A DNA stretch of 64,000 nucleotides from positions 1 to 64,000 of the forward strand of contig JAQWZF010000026.1 in NCBI GenBank assembly GCA_029253585.1, written 5' to 3'. Origin of the DNA: Gammaproteobacteria bacterium (GTDB lineage: Bacteria > Pseudomonadota > Gammaproteobacteria > Pseudomonadales > Pseudohongiellaceae). The notes beneath the pieces were generated by a model. The model was not told the DNA's origin and ran no database searches. It was given only the letters and a program-made list of their open reading frames with translations. Of the stretch, positions 27,883 to 36,478 are shown one piece after another (position 1 is the first letter of the stretch; every line of letters starts with the position of its first letter). A program made the translations under genes and the position numbers.

Positions 27883-28653
27883 CTAGGGTTCTACCAACTC
27901 AATTCTTACACCATCGGGGCCTTCGGCGAAGGCGATACGAATGGTACGAAACTCCCGCGGGTCCATCGAGAAAGCCACACCGTTTGCCTTCAGTTCGGCC
28001 TCGGTTGCGGTGAGGTCGGCAAACTTCCAGCCTAGATGGTCAAAACTTCGACCCTGTGTGGGGGCGAGTTCTTCCCTCGCCTGCCTCACCAGCAACAGGA
28101 TGTCACCGTAGTTGAGTGCGGGTACGGCGTCCTTCCACTGCTCCCTCTCCCCGCCAAAATTTTCTCCATACCAGTCGAGCGTGCCTGCGGGGTCTGGCGA
28201 TAAAAGATGTAAGTGATGCATGCCACGTAGTTCCGGGTCGTCGATGATTTCGATCTTGGTGCCCCAGGGATCCTCAACGAAGCCGATCTGCATACCGCTG
28301 AATTCCCTTAACTCGCCTAGCTGTCTGCCGCCGTCGGCAACCACATTGGCAACTACCTCGGCCACATTAGTCATCGAGAATCCGAAATGGTCCACAGCAG
28401 AACCGACCGAGCCTTCGCCGGGGTCGCGCTCGAAGAAGATCACCGCGATGTCGCCGTACATAACTCTGTCGATGGGATAGCTGGTGTCGGTAGAGCGCAG
28501 AAAACGAGCCGCTTCTCCGCCAAAATGCTTAACGTACCAGTTGACCGCTTCTTGGGAACTGGTGGCTGCTAAATGAATATGATCGTAGGGTGCGGCGAAC
28601 GTCTTTGTAGACGCGCAAAGGAATAATACTGTGAGTAAGAGCAATTTTTTCAT
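27883..28653 (-). CDS. Exported double-domain VOC (glyoxalase-like) protein
   Basis: The ATG at 28653 (GAGG, six bases upstream) gives 256 residues beginning with a signal peptide (MKKLLLLTVLFLCASTKTF, cleavage near FAA). Two VOC folds follow in tandem: about 22-140 (YDHIHLAATSSQEAVNWYV, VDHFGFSM, GFVEDPWGTKIEIIDD) and about 145-255 (MHHLHLLSPDPAGTLDWYG, FDHLGWKF, IAFAEGPDGVRIELVE). Metal-type His and Glu are at expected strand ends. VOC enzymes include glyoxalases, dioxygenases and resistance proteins; export to the periplasm argues against ordinary glyoxalase I. It converges closely with aceE. Confidence 0.85.
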   Translation of the reverse strand: MKKLLLLTVLFLCASTKTFAAPYDHIHLAATSSQEAVNWYVKHFGGEAARFLRSTDTSYPIDRVMYGDIAVIFFERDPGEGSVGSAVDHFGFSMTNVAEVVANVVADGGRQLGELREFSGMQIGFVEDPWGTKIEIIDDPELRGMHHLHLLSPDPAGTLDWYGENFGGEREQWKDAVPALNYGDILLLVRQAREELAPTQGRSFDHLGWKFADLTATEAELKANGVAFSMDPREFRTIRIAFAEGPDGVRIELVEP

Positions 28654-28712
28654 GAGCTGCCTCGTTATAGTTTTCTCTATTCTTCTTTTTGCTGGCAGCG
28701 ACTCGGTGCACA

Positions 28713-29492
28713 CTAGTGCGTCATAGAATAAACCAAATAGTTTATACCTAATCGGTAGGCAGCATTTGCATAACGGGTTGGGTAGGATGGATGATAGGTG
28801 TGTTCCCAGCCATCTCCCATATCGGAATTCCAGTTAATCAGAACCATGACGCGACCCTCGTCGTCGAGAATCGCGTGGTTCGTCGCATAGTTGATTCCCT
28901 GTTCACCCATTTCATCGTTTCGATACAACGCCGGTATCATCTGCGGGCCGTCAATATCGTAGTAGACATGAAATATTTCATGATCGGCCTTTAGCTCTAC
29001 GACCTCACGGTCTGGAAAAACCAGACTGAAGGCGGCATAGAAATTATCCCATTGCCGCTGGCCCCAGAAATCGTCGATAAGCAGGAAACCACCGCGCAAC
29101 AGGTACTCGCGCATGTTCTCCACTTCGTTGGGGGTTAGGGAAAGACCTCCACCCTGACCTACTTCCAGCATGTAGAGGAAGGGGTAGTCGAAAATTTTCT
29201 CGTCGTCGAAGCGCAGCACGATGGGTTCACTCATCACACGTATATTGGTTAGGCGAGATACGCCACGCAAGAAGTTGATATCGGCATCGGGGAAATCGAT
29301 TGACCAGGGGCCATAGCCGAAGCCACCCCCGTAATAGGTGTCGAACTGCACGCGCACGAAGTTAAATTCACCCGCATCGTCGTAGACTAATTCCGTAAGA
29401 TCGTCTTCCGCCGCGAATGCCGCCATAGACAGGCTGCCAAGCAGCAAGGCGATCGTTGTGATTAGTGTATGAGGTTTAGCAAACAACGACAT
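28713..29492 (-). CDS. Exported DUF4159 protein
   Basis: The 259-residue protein has a signal peptide (about 1-27, AAFA-AEDD) and a DUF4159 domain: FNFVRVQFDTYYGGGFGYGP, WSIDFPDADINFLRGVSRLT, FDYPFLYMLEVGQGGGLSL, EVENMREYLLRGGFLLIDDF and a C-terminal GINYLVYSMTH. The fold resembles the glutamine-amidotransferase-like domain often found with MoxR/VWA systems. No such partners are next to it here. It lies 59 bp before the VOC gene in the same direction and may be co-transcribed with it. Confidence 0.85.
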   Translation of the reverse strand: MSLFAKPHTLITTIALLLGSLSMAAFAAEDDLTELVYDDAGEFNFVRVQFDTYYGGGFGYGPWSIDFPDADINFLRGVSRLTNIRVMSEPIVLRFDDEKIFDYPFLYMLEVGQGGGLSLTPNEVENMREYLLRGGFLLIDDFWGQRQWDNFYAAFSLVFPDREVVELKADHEIFHVYYDIDGPQMIPALYRNDEMGEQGINYATNHAILDDEGRVMVLINWNSDMGDGWEHTYHPSYPTRYANAAYRLGINYLVYSMTH

Positions 29493-29580
29493 AGCTTAAG
29501 GTATTTCTGCAGGCTGCGTTAGTGGGCTTGAAGGAAGGCTTAGTGTGTCTGGATTCCCGCAAATATTCAAGCACCGCCAG

Positions 29581-30519
29581 CTATTGCGCTAGTGATGCGC
29601 AGTAGTCTTCGGAACTTATTGCGGGTGTGAACCAGATGAAGTCATAGGCCTGCAATTCGCCGAATTGCTGCAGGTAGTCCGCCGGCTCATCGCTGGAAGC
29701 ATCTACCTCCAAAAAGGCGAGAGAAAGGATCTGCCCGTCTTGCAAGCCTGCCTGTGCGTGCAGCAGATAGTTCGGCACGCCCAAGTCACGACGAATATGA
29801 TAATTACCGGCGATGAGTATTTGCGCCTGCCCGCCCGAGTTAGCACTCAGGCTTGCCGCCATCGCAAAATCTCTAGCCTGCTGCACTCGCACCATGGCCG
29901 GAAACTGCGATTCGGGCAGCATGCCACAGTGACTCTCGTCGATGTCCTTGGTTAGTGCAGCCATGGCCGCTTCGCCTAACACATCTGCAATCTCGGCAGC
30001 TGTCGGCTCTCCATAGACTCGCATCATCTCTTCATTGCTAATGTTTGCAGCATGAATGTTCACGCTCGCGTCCATAGCACTGCGCACTAGAGGGCCATAG
30101 TAATCCCAATCCCAACCGTCGTTATCCCACTGCAGATATTCGTTGATCGCCTCCAGGCTGCCTAGCTGCTGCGAGCCAAGGTTCTCCAGGAGCGGCTGTT
30201 GCTCGCTGCTCATCATCTCGAAGGAAACGCTGGATACTCTACCTGTCTGCAACATATAATCCAGCATTTGCAGCTGCAGCGCATGATGATCTGGGTTGTC
30301 GTGCTTCTCTCCTAAAAGAAGATAATTGACCCCTTCTACACTAGCGAACAATTCACTAGGCTCCACGAACCGATCGCGTCGACTGTCCCAGATCGTACCT
30401 ACTAGGGGGTGATCCACATAGAGTTGTGACTGCCATTGCTGCCCCTGGTTCAGTTGCGCCGATACGCAGCCTGAGCAGAGCAACAAGACTATAGAGAGCG
30501 TAGATTTAATTCGTTCCAC
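29581..30519 (-). CDS. ChaN-family (heme-binding uptake) lipoprotein
   Basis: The GTG at 30519 gives 312 residues with a lipobox SGC near residue 18. The ChaN/EreA-like domain is plain: YLLLGEKHDNPDHHALQLQM and later ILIAGNYHIRRDLGVPNYL, the paired Glu-His and Gly-x-His motifs. ChaN from Campylobacter binds heme, and the wider family includes iron-regulated lipoproteins and erythromycin-esterase-like folds. It overlaps the end of the cytochrome c gene by 14 bp, forming sixA-cytochrome c-chaN. A heme-related role would suit that neighbour, but this is inference. Confidence 0.85.
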   Translation of the reverse strand: MERIKSTLSIVLLLCSGCVSAQLNQGQQWQSQLYVDHPLVGTIWDSRRDRFVEPSELFASVEGVNYLLLGEKHDNPDHHALQLQMLDYMLQTGRVSSVSFEMMSSEQQPLLENLGSQQLGSLEAINEYLQWDNDGWDWDYYGPLVRSAMDASVNIHAANISNEEMMRVYGEPTAAEIADVLGEAAMAALTKDIDESHCGMLPESQFPAMVRVQQARDFAMAASLSANSGGQAQILIAGNYHIRRDLGVPNYLLHAQAGLQDGQILSLAFLEVDASSDEPADYLQQFGELQAYDFIWFTPAISSEDYCASLAQ

Positions 30520-30994
30520 CCATCTGCATCCATTGTTGATAAATGTCGTCGGTCCAGAAACTTTGAAAATAGGCGATCGCTGCCAGTTTCTCAGCGTCGT
30601 CTAACACATCGATGAAGGCGGGCATCTTGCCACCCAGGGATTCACCTCCATAGTTAACTACCTGCAGCAGAATCTCTTGGGGGTGATGCCAGGCATGGGC
30701 CGAGCCGTTCAATGGCGGAGGCGGGAAGGAACCGTCATCGAGGCGCGCGCGCCAATCTTCGACAGTCCCCTGAGCCTGCGCCCCGTGACACAAGGCGCAG
30801 TTCTGCGTGAAGACCTCACTACCCAGGGCTTGCTGCTCATCCGAGTACCATCGAGACACTACTGAGGCCGAGGCCGAGTTTGCTGCCTGAGTCATGGAGG
30901 CACTTGAATCTGAAACCGACGCTTGCTCGCTGCAAGCTATCAGGGCTAGGGCAAAGAGTCCGGTAAATAGTATTCTGCTAAGACTAATCATCAT
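30506..30994 (-). CDS. Monoheme c-type cytochrome lipoprotein
   Basis: From the ATG at 30994 the product is 162 residues and begins with a lipoprotein signal (ILFTGLFALALIAC). After a Ser/Ala-rich linker comes a class I cytochrome c domain: GSEVFTQNCALCHGAQAQGT with the CXXCH heme site, PPLNGSAHAWHHPQEILLQV, and GGKMPAFIDVLDDAEKLAAI, where the Met is the likely sixth ligand. It ends in AIAYFQSFW. The start overlaps sixA by 11 bp and the end overlaps chaN by 14 bp, so all three are translated from one message. It is an outer- or inner-membrane tethered electron carrier; partners unknown. Confidence 0.9.
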   Translation of the reverse strand: MMISLSRILFTGLFALALIACSEQASVSDSSASMTQAANSASASVVSRWYSDEQQALGSEVFTQNCALCHGAQAQGTVEDWRARLDDGSFPPPPLNGSAHAWHHPQEILLQVVNYGGESLGGKMPAFIDVLDDAEKLAAIAYFQSFWTDDIYQQWMQMGGTN

Positions 30995-31493
30995 GGTTAT
31001 CTGCAGTCTTCTTTGGGTAGTCGAAATATACAAGCTCGGCACTGGCAAACTCAATTTCCAACCACGCGTCGATAGGCAGGCTAAGCTCGACCAGGCCACA
31101 GGTTGGAATATTATCGATATCACTGCCGGCCATTTCGTTTACAAAGTCGGTAATCGCGGGGTTGTGACCCACCAACATAGCCCCATTGCAGTCGTCGTCT
31201 AACAAGCTTGCCGCCTTGAGAAACATCGGAGAACCCGCGAAATACAATTCTGGGTTACTCCCCACTTTATCACTCACAACGCCGAGTTGCTGCGCCCACA
31301 TCTTCGCTGTGGTTTTTGTGCGAACTGCCGGGCTACAGATAATGCAATCGACACTGCCTAGCCTGGCCTTGAATCGCTCGACCATCGTTGGTACGTCGCC
31401 TATGCCACGCTGGGCCAATGGCCGCTCAAAATCTTTCAGGTCTGGATTGTCCCAGCTGGATTTAGCGTGACGAAGCAGATAGAGGGTTTTCAT
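30984..31493 (-). CDS. sixA: Phosphohistidine phosphatase SixA
   Basis: SixA dephosphorylates phosphohistidine on HPt domains or on the nitrogen phosphotransferase protein. The 169 residues have the RHG signature LYLLRHAKSSWDNPDLKDFE at the start, the typical RPLAQRG block, CIICSPAVRTKTTAKMWA and the second catalytic His in AMLVGHNPAITDFV. Length is slightly above the E. coli protein (161). It heads the sixA-cytochrome c-chaN unit and is divergent from the DUF481 gene across 203 bp. Confidence 0.92.
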   Translation of the reverse strand: MKTLYLLRHAKSSWDNPDLKDFERPLAQRGIGDVPTMVERFKARLGSVDCIICSPAVRTKTTAKMWAQQLGVVSDKVGSNPELYFAGSPMFLKAASLLDDDCNGAMLVGHNPAITDFVNEMAGSDIDNIPTCGLVELSLPIDAWLEIEFASAELVYFDYPKKTADNHDD

Positions 31494-31696
31494 CTATAGA
31501 TTCTGATGTGTAAATCTAGGTCCATGAAGAACGGCTAGGAACTGCAAGAACCAGCGTAATAGAGCCTTATACCCCATATAGACTGCCAACTCCAGAAATG
31601 TCGAACCGACTTTTCCCCAGCTATATAAGTCACCAAATAGCAATTTGCGGGGCCTGTCTGTAGAATACCGCGCGTTCACAACTCGGGGATTTAAAA

Positions 31697-32410
31697 ATGA
31701 GAATTCTACTAGTCATTGGTCTTAGCTGTCTGATGTCGGTGTTCAGCCTGAGCGCCCACTCGCAAGAAGAGTCGGGACTTGCAACACAGGTAGAGTTTGG
31801 TGCCATCTTCACTTCCGGTAACACGGAAAATGAGAACATCAAGTACAAGATAGTTTTGGATTGGGTGCAACAGAACTGGGACTATAAATTTACCAGTGAC
31901 GGCTTTCGCTCTTCCCAGGACGGCATATCCAATGCACAGCGGCTCTACCATAGCGCCAGCGCCAACTACACAAACAACGAAGTGAGTTATGCGCAGGGTC
32001 GCGTAGCCTATGAGAACGACAAATTTAGTGGTTTCGACAACCAGTCGGACTTCACCTTCAGTTATGGTCGAAATATACTGCAGAACAGAGACAATATGTC
32101 TTTAGCGCTAACCGCCGGTGTGGGTGCACGTAGATCGGTAATCGCGGGCGACGCCGACACGGAAGGGCTGGCACGTTTTGCTGCCAACTATCTATGGAAT
32201 CTTTCCGAGTCTGCCGATTTTATTCAGGACTTCAGCGTGGACGCAGGCAGTAATAGCAGCATCTACCGAACCGAGACAGGGGTTCAAACAGATATCCTCG
32301 AGAATCTGTCATTAAAATTCACTGTTAAGGTTAAGCACCAGACTGAGGTGCCTGTAGATAGAGAGAAGACGGATACTGAAACCGCTATCACTCTAGTGCT
32401 AAACTTTTAG
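31697..32410 (+). CDS. DUF481 (YdiY-like) outer-membrane protein
   Basis: The 237-residue protein has a signal peptide (about 1-22, SAHSQ-EE) and a beta-rich domain of alternating strands: VEFGAIFTSGNTENENIKYK, YKFTSDGFRSSQDG, NEVSYAQGRVAYENDKF, ending in aromatic ITLVLNF, the classic outer-membrane C-terminus with final Phe. It matches DUF481/YdiY, small putative outer-membrane barrels. GGGG lies eight bases before the ATG. A 14-bp imperfect hairpin follows the stop at 32436-32466. Confidence 0.9.
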   Translation: MRILLVIGLSCLMSVFSLSAHSQEESGLATQVEFGAIFTSGNTENENIKYKIVLDWVQQNWDYKFTSDGFRSSQDGISNAQRLYHSASANYTNNEVSYAQGRVAYENDKFSGFDNQSDFTFSYGRNILQNRDNMSLALTAGVGARRSVIAGDADTEGLARFAANYLWNLSESADFIQDFSVDAGSNSSIYRTETGVQTDILENLSLKFTVKVKHQTEVPVDREKTDTETAITLVLNF

Positions 32411-32435
32411 GGGATTGCTGACTCTGCTATAACTC

Positions 32436-32466
32436 AGTCCCGGGGCTCACTGTGAGGCTCGGGACT
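32436..32466. repeat. 14-bp imperfect hairpin
   Basis: Arms at 32436-32449 and 32453-32466 pair over 14 positions with one mismatch and one G-T pair around a 3-nt loop. No T run follows, so it is not a standard terminator. It lies between the DUF481 gene and the FMN glutamate-synthase-like gene and may stabilise or attenuate the message. Confidence 0.45.
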
Positions 32467-32534
32467 AGCTGTAGAACTTACTCTCTAGAGCCGGGCAAAC
32501 ACCTTGTACTTTTATCGTACTTTCGAGGTTACCT

Positions 32535-34154
32535 ATGACTCTTGTTGTAAGGCTTTACTGGTTCATCGCTCTACTCTTACTGCCTGCCAGTTTAGGATAC
32601 CTTCTCTACAAGAGTGGCGGATCCCTCGCTCCGGATGCGCTTATCGAAGCGCCTATCACCCTTTTCTTCTTTGTTTTCTTTCTGGCATGGACCGCGATAG
32701 GCGGCTACGAGCTTTTCTTCGGGACTAGCAATCTGCGACGCAACTATCCTGTGCTTGCGAATCTTCGCTATGCACTCGAATTCATCCGGCCAGAAATTCA
32801 GCAGTACTTTATCGCCAACAACACCGAAGAGAAGCCTTTCTCGCGAGAACGCAGAAACTTAATCTACCGCCGCGCCAAGGCCGCTAACGACACACTGGCC
32901 TTCGGAACCGAGCAAGACATTCTCGCGGAGGGTTACCGAAGTCTCTACCACTCCCTGGCCGTGAAAAGTGTGGCAGAAGAAAATATCAGGATCGACTTTG
33001 GCGGCAAGGACTGTCAGAAACCCTACAATGCTTCACGCCTCAATATATCTGCCCTGAGTTTCGGTGCTCTAAGCTCTAATGCCATCGCCGCCCTCAATAA
33101 GGGCGCAGCCATGGGTAATTTCGCGCACAACACCGGCGAAGGCGGCATGAGCGAGTATCATCTCGCCCATGGCGGCGACATCATCTGGCAGATTGGTACC
33201 GGATATTTTGGCTGCCGAAATCCTGATGGCTCATTCAACGACGATGCCTTCGCAGAGCGGGCAAATCTTGATGTGGTCAAGATGATCGAGATAAAGCTCT
33301 CGCAGGGCGCGAAGCCCTCCCATGGTGGCGTACTTCCCGGCGCCAAGGTGACGGAAGAGATTGCCAGAATTCGTCTGGTCGAGGTTGGCAAGACGGTGAA
33401 CTCGCCGGCCATACATCCGGAGTTCGATACGCCCAAGGGGCTACTTTTTTTCGTTGCCCGTCTGAGAACGCTGAGTGGCGGCAAGCCCGTTGGCTTTAAG
33501 CTATGTCTGGGCAGAAAGGTCGAGTTCATGGCCATCATCAAGGCGATGCTAGAGACGAAAATTCTACCCGACTTCATTACCATCGATGGTTCTGAGGGTG
33601 GCACGGGCGCAGCACCGGTAGAGTTTTCTAACCGGCTGGGCACACCCTGCATTGAGGCCACCTATTACATCAATCAGGTGCTTGTGGGTGCCGGACTTAG
33701 AGATCAGATTCGCTTGATAAGTGCCGGTCAGACAGCGAGTGGCTTTGACATGCTGGAGAAAATTGCACTCGGGGCAGACACCGTGAATGCGGCGCGGTCG
33801 ATGATGATCGCTCTGGGCTGTGTTCAGGCAAAGGCCTGTAATACCAACGAATGCCCAACGGGCATCGCCACGCAGAACCCTGCGCGGGCAAGGGCAATAG
33901 ATTTAAAGGAGAAATCCGAACGCGTTAAGAACTTTCAGAGAACCACAGCGCATGCCTTTATAGAACTCTGCGGTGCGATGGGATTCAGCAACCCAAGCGA
34001 CCTGTCACCCTCGGACATCATCAGCCGTTTCGAGGGTAGAGCGACAAACTTCGACCAAATGTTCGAGCCCCTGATCGAAAACCAGCTACACAGCGACAAC
34101 ATACCTAACTCCTACCGAGACGACTGGAACAAAGCGTCAGCTGAGTATTTTTAG
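32535..34154 (+). CDS. FMN-binding glutamate-synthase-family protein
   Basis: The 539-residue protein starts with two membrane helices (about 5-25 and 38-60) and then carries the glutamate synthase central/FMN barrel: FGALSSNAIAALNKGAAMG, NTGEGGMSEYH, IEIKLSQGAKPSHGGVLPG, PDFITIDGSEGGTGAAPVEF. The iron-sulfur motif GCVQAKACNTNECPTG has cysteines in C-x5-C-x4-C spacing, as in the 3Fe-4S site of GltB. It has no glutaminase domain, so it does not make glutamate as GltB does. The natural reaction of these membrane-anchored, stand-alone proteins is not established. GAGG is six bases before the ATG. Confidence 0.9.
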   Translation: MTLVVRLYWFIALLLLPASLGYLLYKSGGSLAPDALIEAPITLFFFVFFLAWTAIGGYELFFGTSNLRRNYPVLANLRYALEFIRPEIQQYFIANNTEEKPFSRERRNLIYRRAKAANDTLAFGTEQDILAEGYRSLYHSLAVKSVAEENIRIDFGGKDCQKPYNASRLNISALSFGALSSNAIAALNKGAAMGNFAHNTGEGGMSEYHLAHGGDIIWQIGTGYFGCRNPDGSFNDDAFAERANLDVVKMIEIKLSQGAKPSHGGVLPGAKVTEEIARIRLVEVGKTVNSPAIHPEFDTPKGLLFFVARLRTLSGGKPVGFKLCLGRKVEFMAIIKAMLETKILPDFITIDGSEGGTGAAPVEFSNRLGTPCIEATYYINQVLVGAGLRDQIRLISAGQTASGFDMLEKIALGADTVNAARSMMIALGCVQAKACNTNECPTGIATQNPARARAIDLKEKSERVKNFQRTTAHAFIELCGAMGFSNPSDLSPSDIISRFEGRATNFDQMFEPLIENQLHSDNIPNSYRDDWNKASAEYF

Positions 34155-34184
34155 GCTGCTGCGCTGCGACCAGAGAACTAGCAG

Positions 34185-34260
34185 CCTATCTATCACCCTA
34201 TCTATCAGCCTATCCAGCCCTCTACAGGAACAACATGTAGAAGCAGCACGGTTGTGCTGC
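34185..34260. repeat. Short 12-bp tandem repeat plus hairpin
   Basis: Two full copies and one partial copy of CCTATCTATCAC/G (34185-34208 and on) are followed by a 7-bp hairpin with arms at 34243-34249 and 34254-34260. They occupy the 200-bp gap after the glutamate-synthase-like gene. No function is evident. Confidence 0.5.
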
Positions 34261-34356
34261 CCTAGCCACGGGTCGAGATTGGACGCTATACTGCCAAGCG
34301 TTCTATACGAACCTGATTCGTACGCAATCTTTAAAAAACGCAAATAAGGTCGGAAA

Positions 34357-34905
34357 ATGATTTCACGTTTGTTGCTTAGTATAGCGATCACACTGACGCC
34401 CTACACTGCCCAAGCTGACCAGAGTGATGATCGTCTGGGCGGGCTATTTGCTATCCTGCAAGAGACCAATGACGTTCGTACCATTCGGGTGACTGAAAGT
34501 CAGATCTGGGAAATCTGGTTGCAACATGCCAATGCCGATGTGCAGCAACTTATGTTAGTCGGCACACAGAGGATGAACACGCAGCGCTTTCCAGAGGCGA
34601 TGGTCGTGTTTACTCGTTTAACGGAAAGTTTTCCCGACTATGCCGAAGGCTGGAATAAGAGAGCGACCTTGCACTATGTTCTCGGCAACCTCGATGCGTC
34701 GATAGCGGATATTGAGAAGACGCTTGCGCTGGAGCCAAGGCATTTCGGCGCCCTGTCCGGTCTAGGCATGGTCTATATCCAGCGTAAAGAATTGAGCAAG
34801 GCCAAGCAGGCATTCGAAGACTTGTTAGCGGTGCATCCCAACAGCCCGAATGCAAAACAGAATCTGGAGTTGGTAATAGAGCAACTTCGATTCAGTGTTA
34901 TCTAG
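34357..34905 (+). CDS. Exported TPR-repeat protein
   Basis: The 182-residue protein has a signal peptide (about 1-20, ending AQA-DQ) followed by three tetratricopeptide-like helical pairs: NTQRFPEAMVVFTRLTESFP, AEGWNKRATLHYVLGNLDAS and FGALSGLGMVYIQRKELSKA, with the typical W-L-G-Y-A-P spacing. TPR proteins of this kind act as periplasmic scaffolds. It ends before a bidirectional terminator. No partner can be named from context. Confidence 0.85.
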   Translation: MISRLLLSIAITLTPYTAQADQSDDRLGGLFAILQETNDVRTIRVTESQIWEIWLQHANADVQQLMLVGTQRMNTQRFPEAMVVFTRLTESFPDYAEGWNKRATLHYVLGNLDASIADIEKTLALEPRHFGALSGLGMVYIQRKELSKAKQAFEDLLAVHPNSPNAKQNLELVIEQLRFSVI

Positions 34906-34922
34906 AACTAATTTTCGAGCAT

Positions 34923-34950
34923 AAAAAAAGGGCCGCCAGGCGACCCTTTT
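34923..34950. terminator. Bidirectional rho-independent terminator
   Basis: An A run, a GC-rich imperfect hairpin (AAAAGGG at 34926-34932 pairs with CCCTTTT at 34944-34950, with an inner CCGCC/GGCG) and a T run lie between the convergent TPR and lipoprotein genes. It can terminate both. Confidence 0.85.
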
Positions 34951-34966
34951 ATCGATCGAGTACTAC

Positions 34967-35326
34967 TTACTGACGTGTAGCTGTAACAGCCATTGCGCCG
35001 AAGTCACTACCGAATTCGCCAGTCATAGTATCGCCTTCAACACTGCCTGTGAAATCCAGAACGAGCTCCTGACCCTGAACAGAAATCTCAGCAGTAAATG
35101 CCGCTGTGTTGTCAGCATAAACGATGCCAGATAGAGGCGCGTTCAATACATCTGATGCCATCTCACCGCTTCCGTCTGCGTTCAGTGTAAGAGTTACAGG
35201 AAGCTCACCCAATGGAGAGACGATCTGAGCACTCCACATACCTGCCGCAGGAGGAGGGCCACCGGCCGCACATCCAACTAATACTGAAAGAGATAAAACC
35301 AGCAATCCGCTTAATATTTTTTTCAT
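34967..35326 (-). CDS. Small Gly/Ala-rich lipoprotein
   Basis: The 119-residue product has a clear lipoprotein signal (MKKILSGLLVLSLSVLVGC, lipobox LVGC). The mature part is a small beta-rich domain with paired strands such as GELPVTLTLNADGSGEMASD, AAFTAEISVQGQELVLDFTG and MTGEFGSDFGAMAVTATRQ, resembling a lipocalin-like or calycin meander often seen in uncharacterised lipoproteins. No catalytic residues. It stands alone, ended by the terminator at 34923-34950. Confidence 0.8.
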   Translation of the reverse strand: MKKILSGLLVLSLSVLVGCAAGGPPPAAGMWSAQIVSPLGELPVTLTLNADGSGEMASDVLNAPLSGIVYADNTAAFTAEISVQGQELVLDFTGSVEGDTMTGEFGSDFGAMAVTATRQ

Positions 35327-35577
35327 GTTTATTCCACCTAGTTAAAAAATGTCACTCTTAAAATTTGTTTTGCACGGAAGCCTGGAGTTACCGTCCGATG
35401 CTACTCGCCGCAGCACTTGCCCCCCCGTCTCTTCAAGCAATAATCGCTTAGAAGACCCACCGATTGCGAAACAGTGGGTCCATTGTCCGGTTAATACGCG
35501 CTTAGTCAACCGAAAAACCCGAGTTATTGACAAAACGAGCTAAGGCGAGCGATTTCAATGGGTTAAGAGATTATCTC

Positions 35578-36474
35578 CTAGGGGACAATCCAGGCTGATT
35601 GCCAGCTCAAGCCACTGCGCGAGAACCCAAGTGCGGAGGTGATCTCACGCTCGATCCCGGGCATGTGAGCGGCTCCGTAGAATATGCTGACCTGCTCGAG
35701 ACTTGGGTTCTGTAGGACTTCGTCCAATACTCGCAGCGCCGCTTTGTTGCGATCCCCCAATATCGTGAGTTGCTGCTCCAATTCTGCACCCACTATCACC
35801 CCTCCACTTCGACCAAGCTCGGCGGCGAACAGGTACTTGAAAGCGTTGTTCTGGTTCTGTGAATTCAACGCTCTTAGCAGCGAGAGCATACTGAGCGATG
35901 ACGTAGACTCTTCGGATACCACGCTTTGCTCAGCCATCTGCGCCATCGCCAGGCTCAGAAACATACTCAGGAAATTTTCATCCTTGCTCGCCATCAACGC
36001 CTCTAATTGCGAAGGCGTCAGGTCGGCGTGGAGAAAATTCGATGGTGAGTAATCGATCTCGTTGAGCTGGAATCCGACATTCAGGAACCTGGCAAGGCTC
36101 TGCTGCATGTAACCAATTAAAGATGTGCTACCTGCTGCACCTTGCACCGGAATCTGATTCGCCTCGGCAACCAACTCATAGAGAACCACGTCTTGAGTCG
36201 TGAAATATTCATTCAGTGCGGCGTAGTATTCTTCTTCGCCCAGATGTACCGCCGCCACCAGATTCAGCTTCACTCCGGCATCATTCTCAAAACTAACGAT
36301 GGCAGTCTGCAGCTCGCCCTGCCATTGGGATGTGCCCTCGATGAAACGTACGTATTGCGTTTCCTCCTGAGCATCCGCCGAATAGCCTGAAGAGCTTAGC
36401 AGTAGAAGCGTAATACCCAAAAGGTTCAGAAATGAATAACTTCGTAGGGTTCTTATATACCCATCATTTTTCAT
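35578..36474 (-). CDS. Exported TraB/TIKI-like protein
   Basis: The ATG at 36474 lies 4 bp after the stop of the upstream dehydrogenase gene and is preferred over longer versions that overlap it. The 298-residue product has a hydrophobic N-terminal segment (LNLLGITLLLLSSSGYSA). Its domain matches the TraB/PrgY/GumN superfamily: VKLNLVAAVHLGEEEYYAAL, DVVLYELVAEANQIP and FYGAAHMPGIEREI, with the G-x-x-H and Glu positions used by the metalloprotease-like TIKI fold. Function in bacteria is mostly unknown. Confidence 0.75.
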   Translation of the reverse strand: MKNDGYIRTLRSYSFLNLLGITLLLLSSSGYSADAQEETQYVRFIEGTSQWQGELQTAIVSFENDAGVKLNLVAAVHLGEEEYYAALNEYFTTQDVVLYELVAEANQIPVQGAAGSTSLIGYMQQSLARFLNVGFQLNEIDYSPSNFLHADLTPSQLEALMASKDENFLSMFLSLAMAQMAEQSVVSEESTSSLSMLSLLRALNSQNQNNAFKYLFAAELGRSGGVIVGAELEQQLTILGDRNKAALRVLDEVLQNPSLEQVSIFYGAAHMPGIEREITSALGFSRSGLSWQSAWIVP

Positions 36475-36478
36475 ATGT

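Noticed and set aside
31494..31679. 61-codon minus-strand frame directly upstream of sixA
   Set aside because: No ribosome-binding site or recognisable domain, and it fills the divergent promoter region between sixA and the DUF481 gene.
34185..34208. Two copies of a 12-bp tandem repeat considered as a CRISPR fragment
   Set aside because: Units are adjacent without spacers, only about two and a half copies, and no cas genes are present.
35342..35543. Overlapping short frames on both strands upstream of the small lipoprotein
   Set aside because: Both strands are open across the same bases, neither has a good start, and composition looks non-coding.
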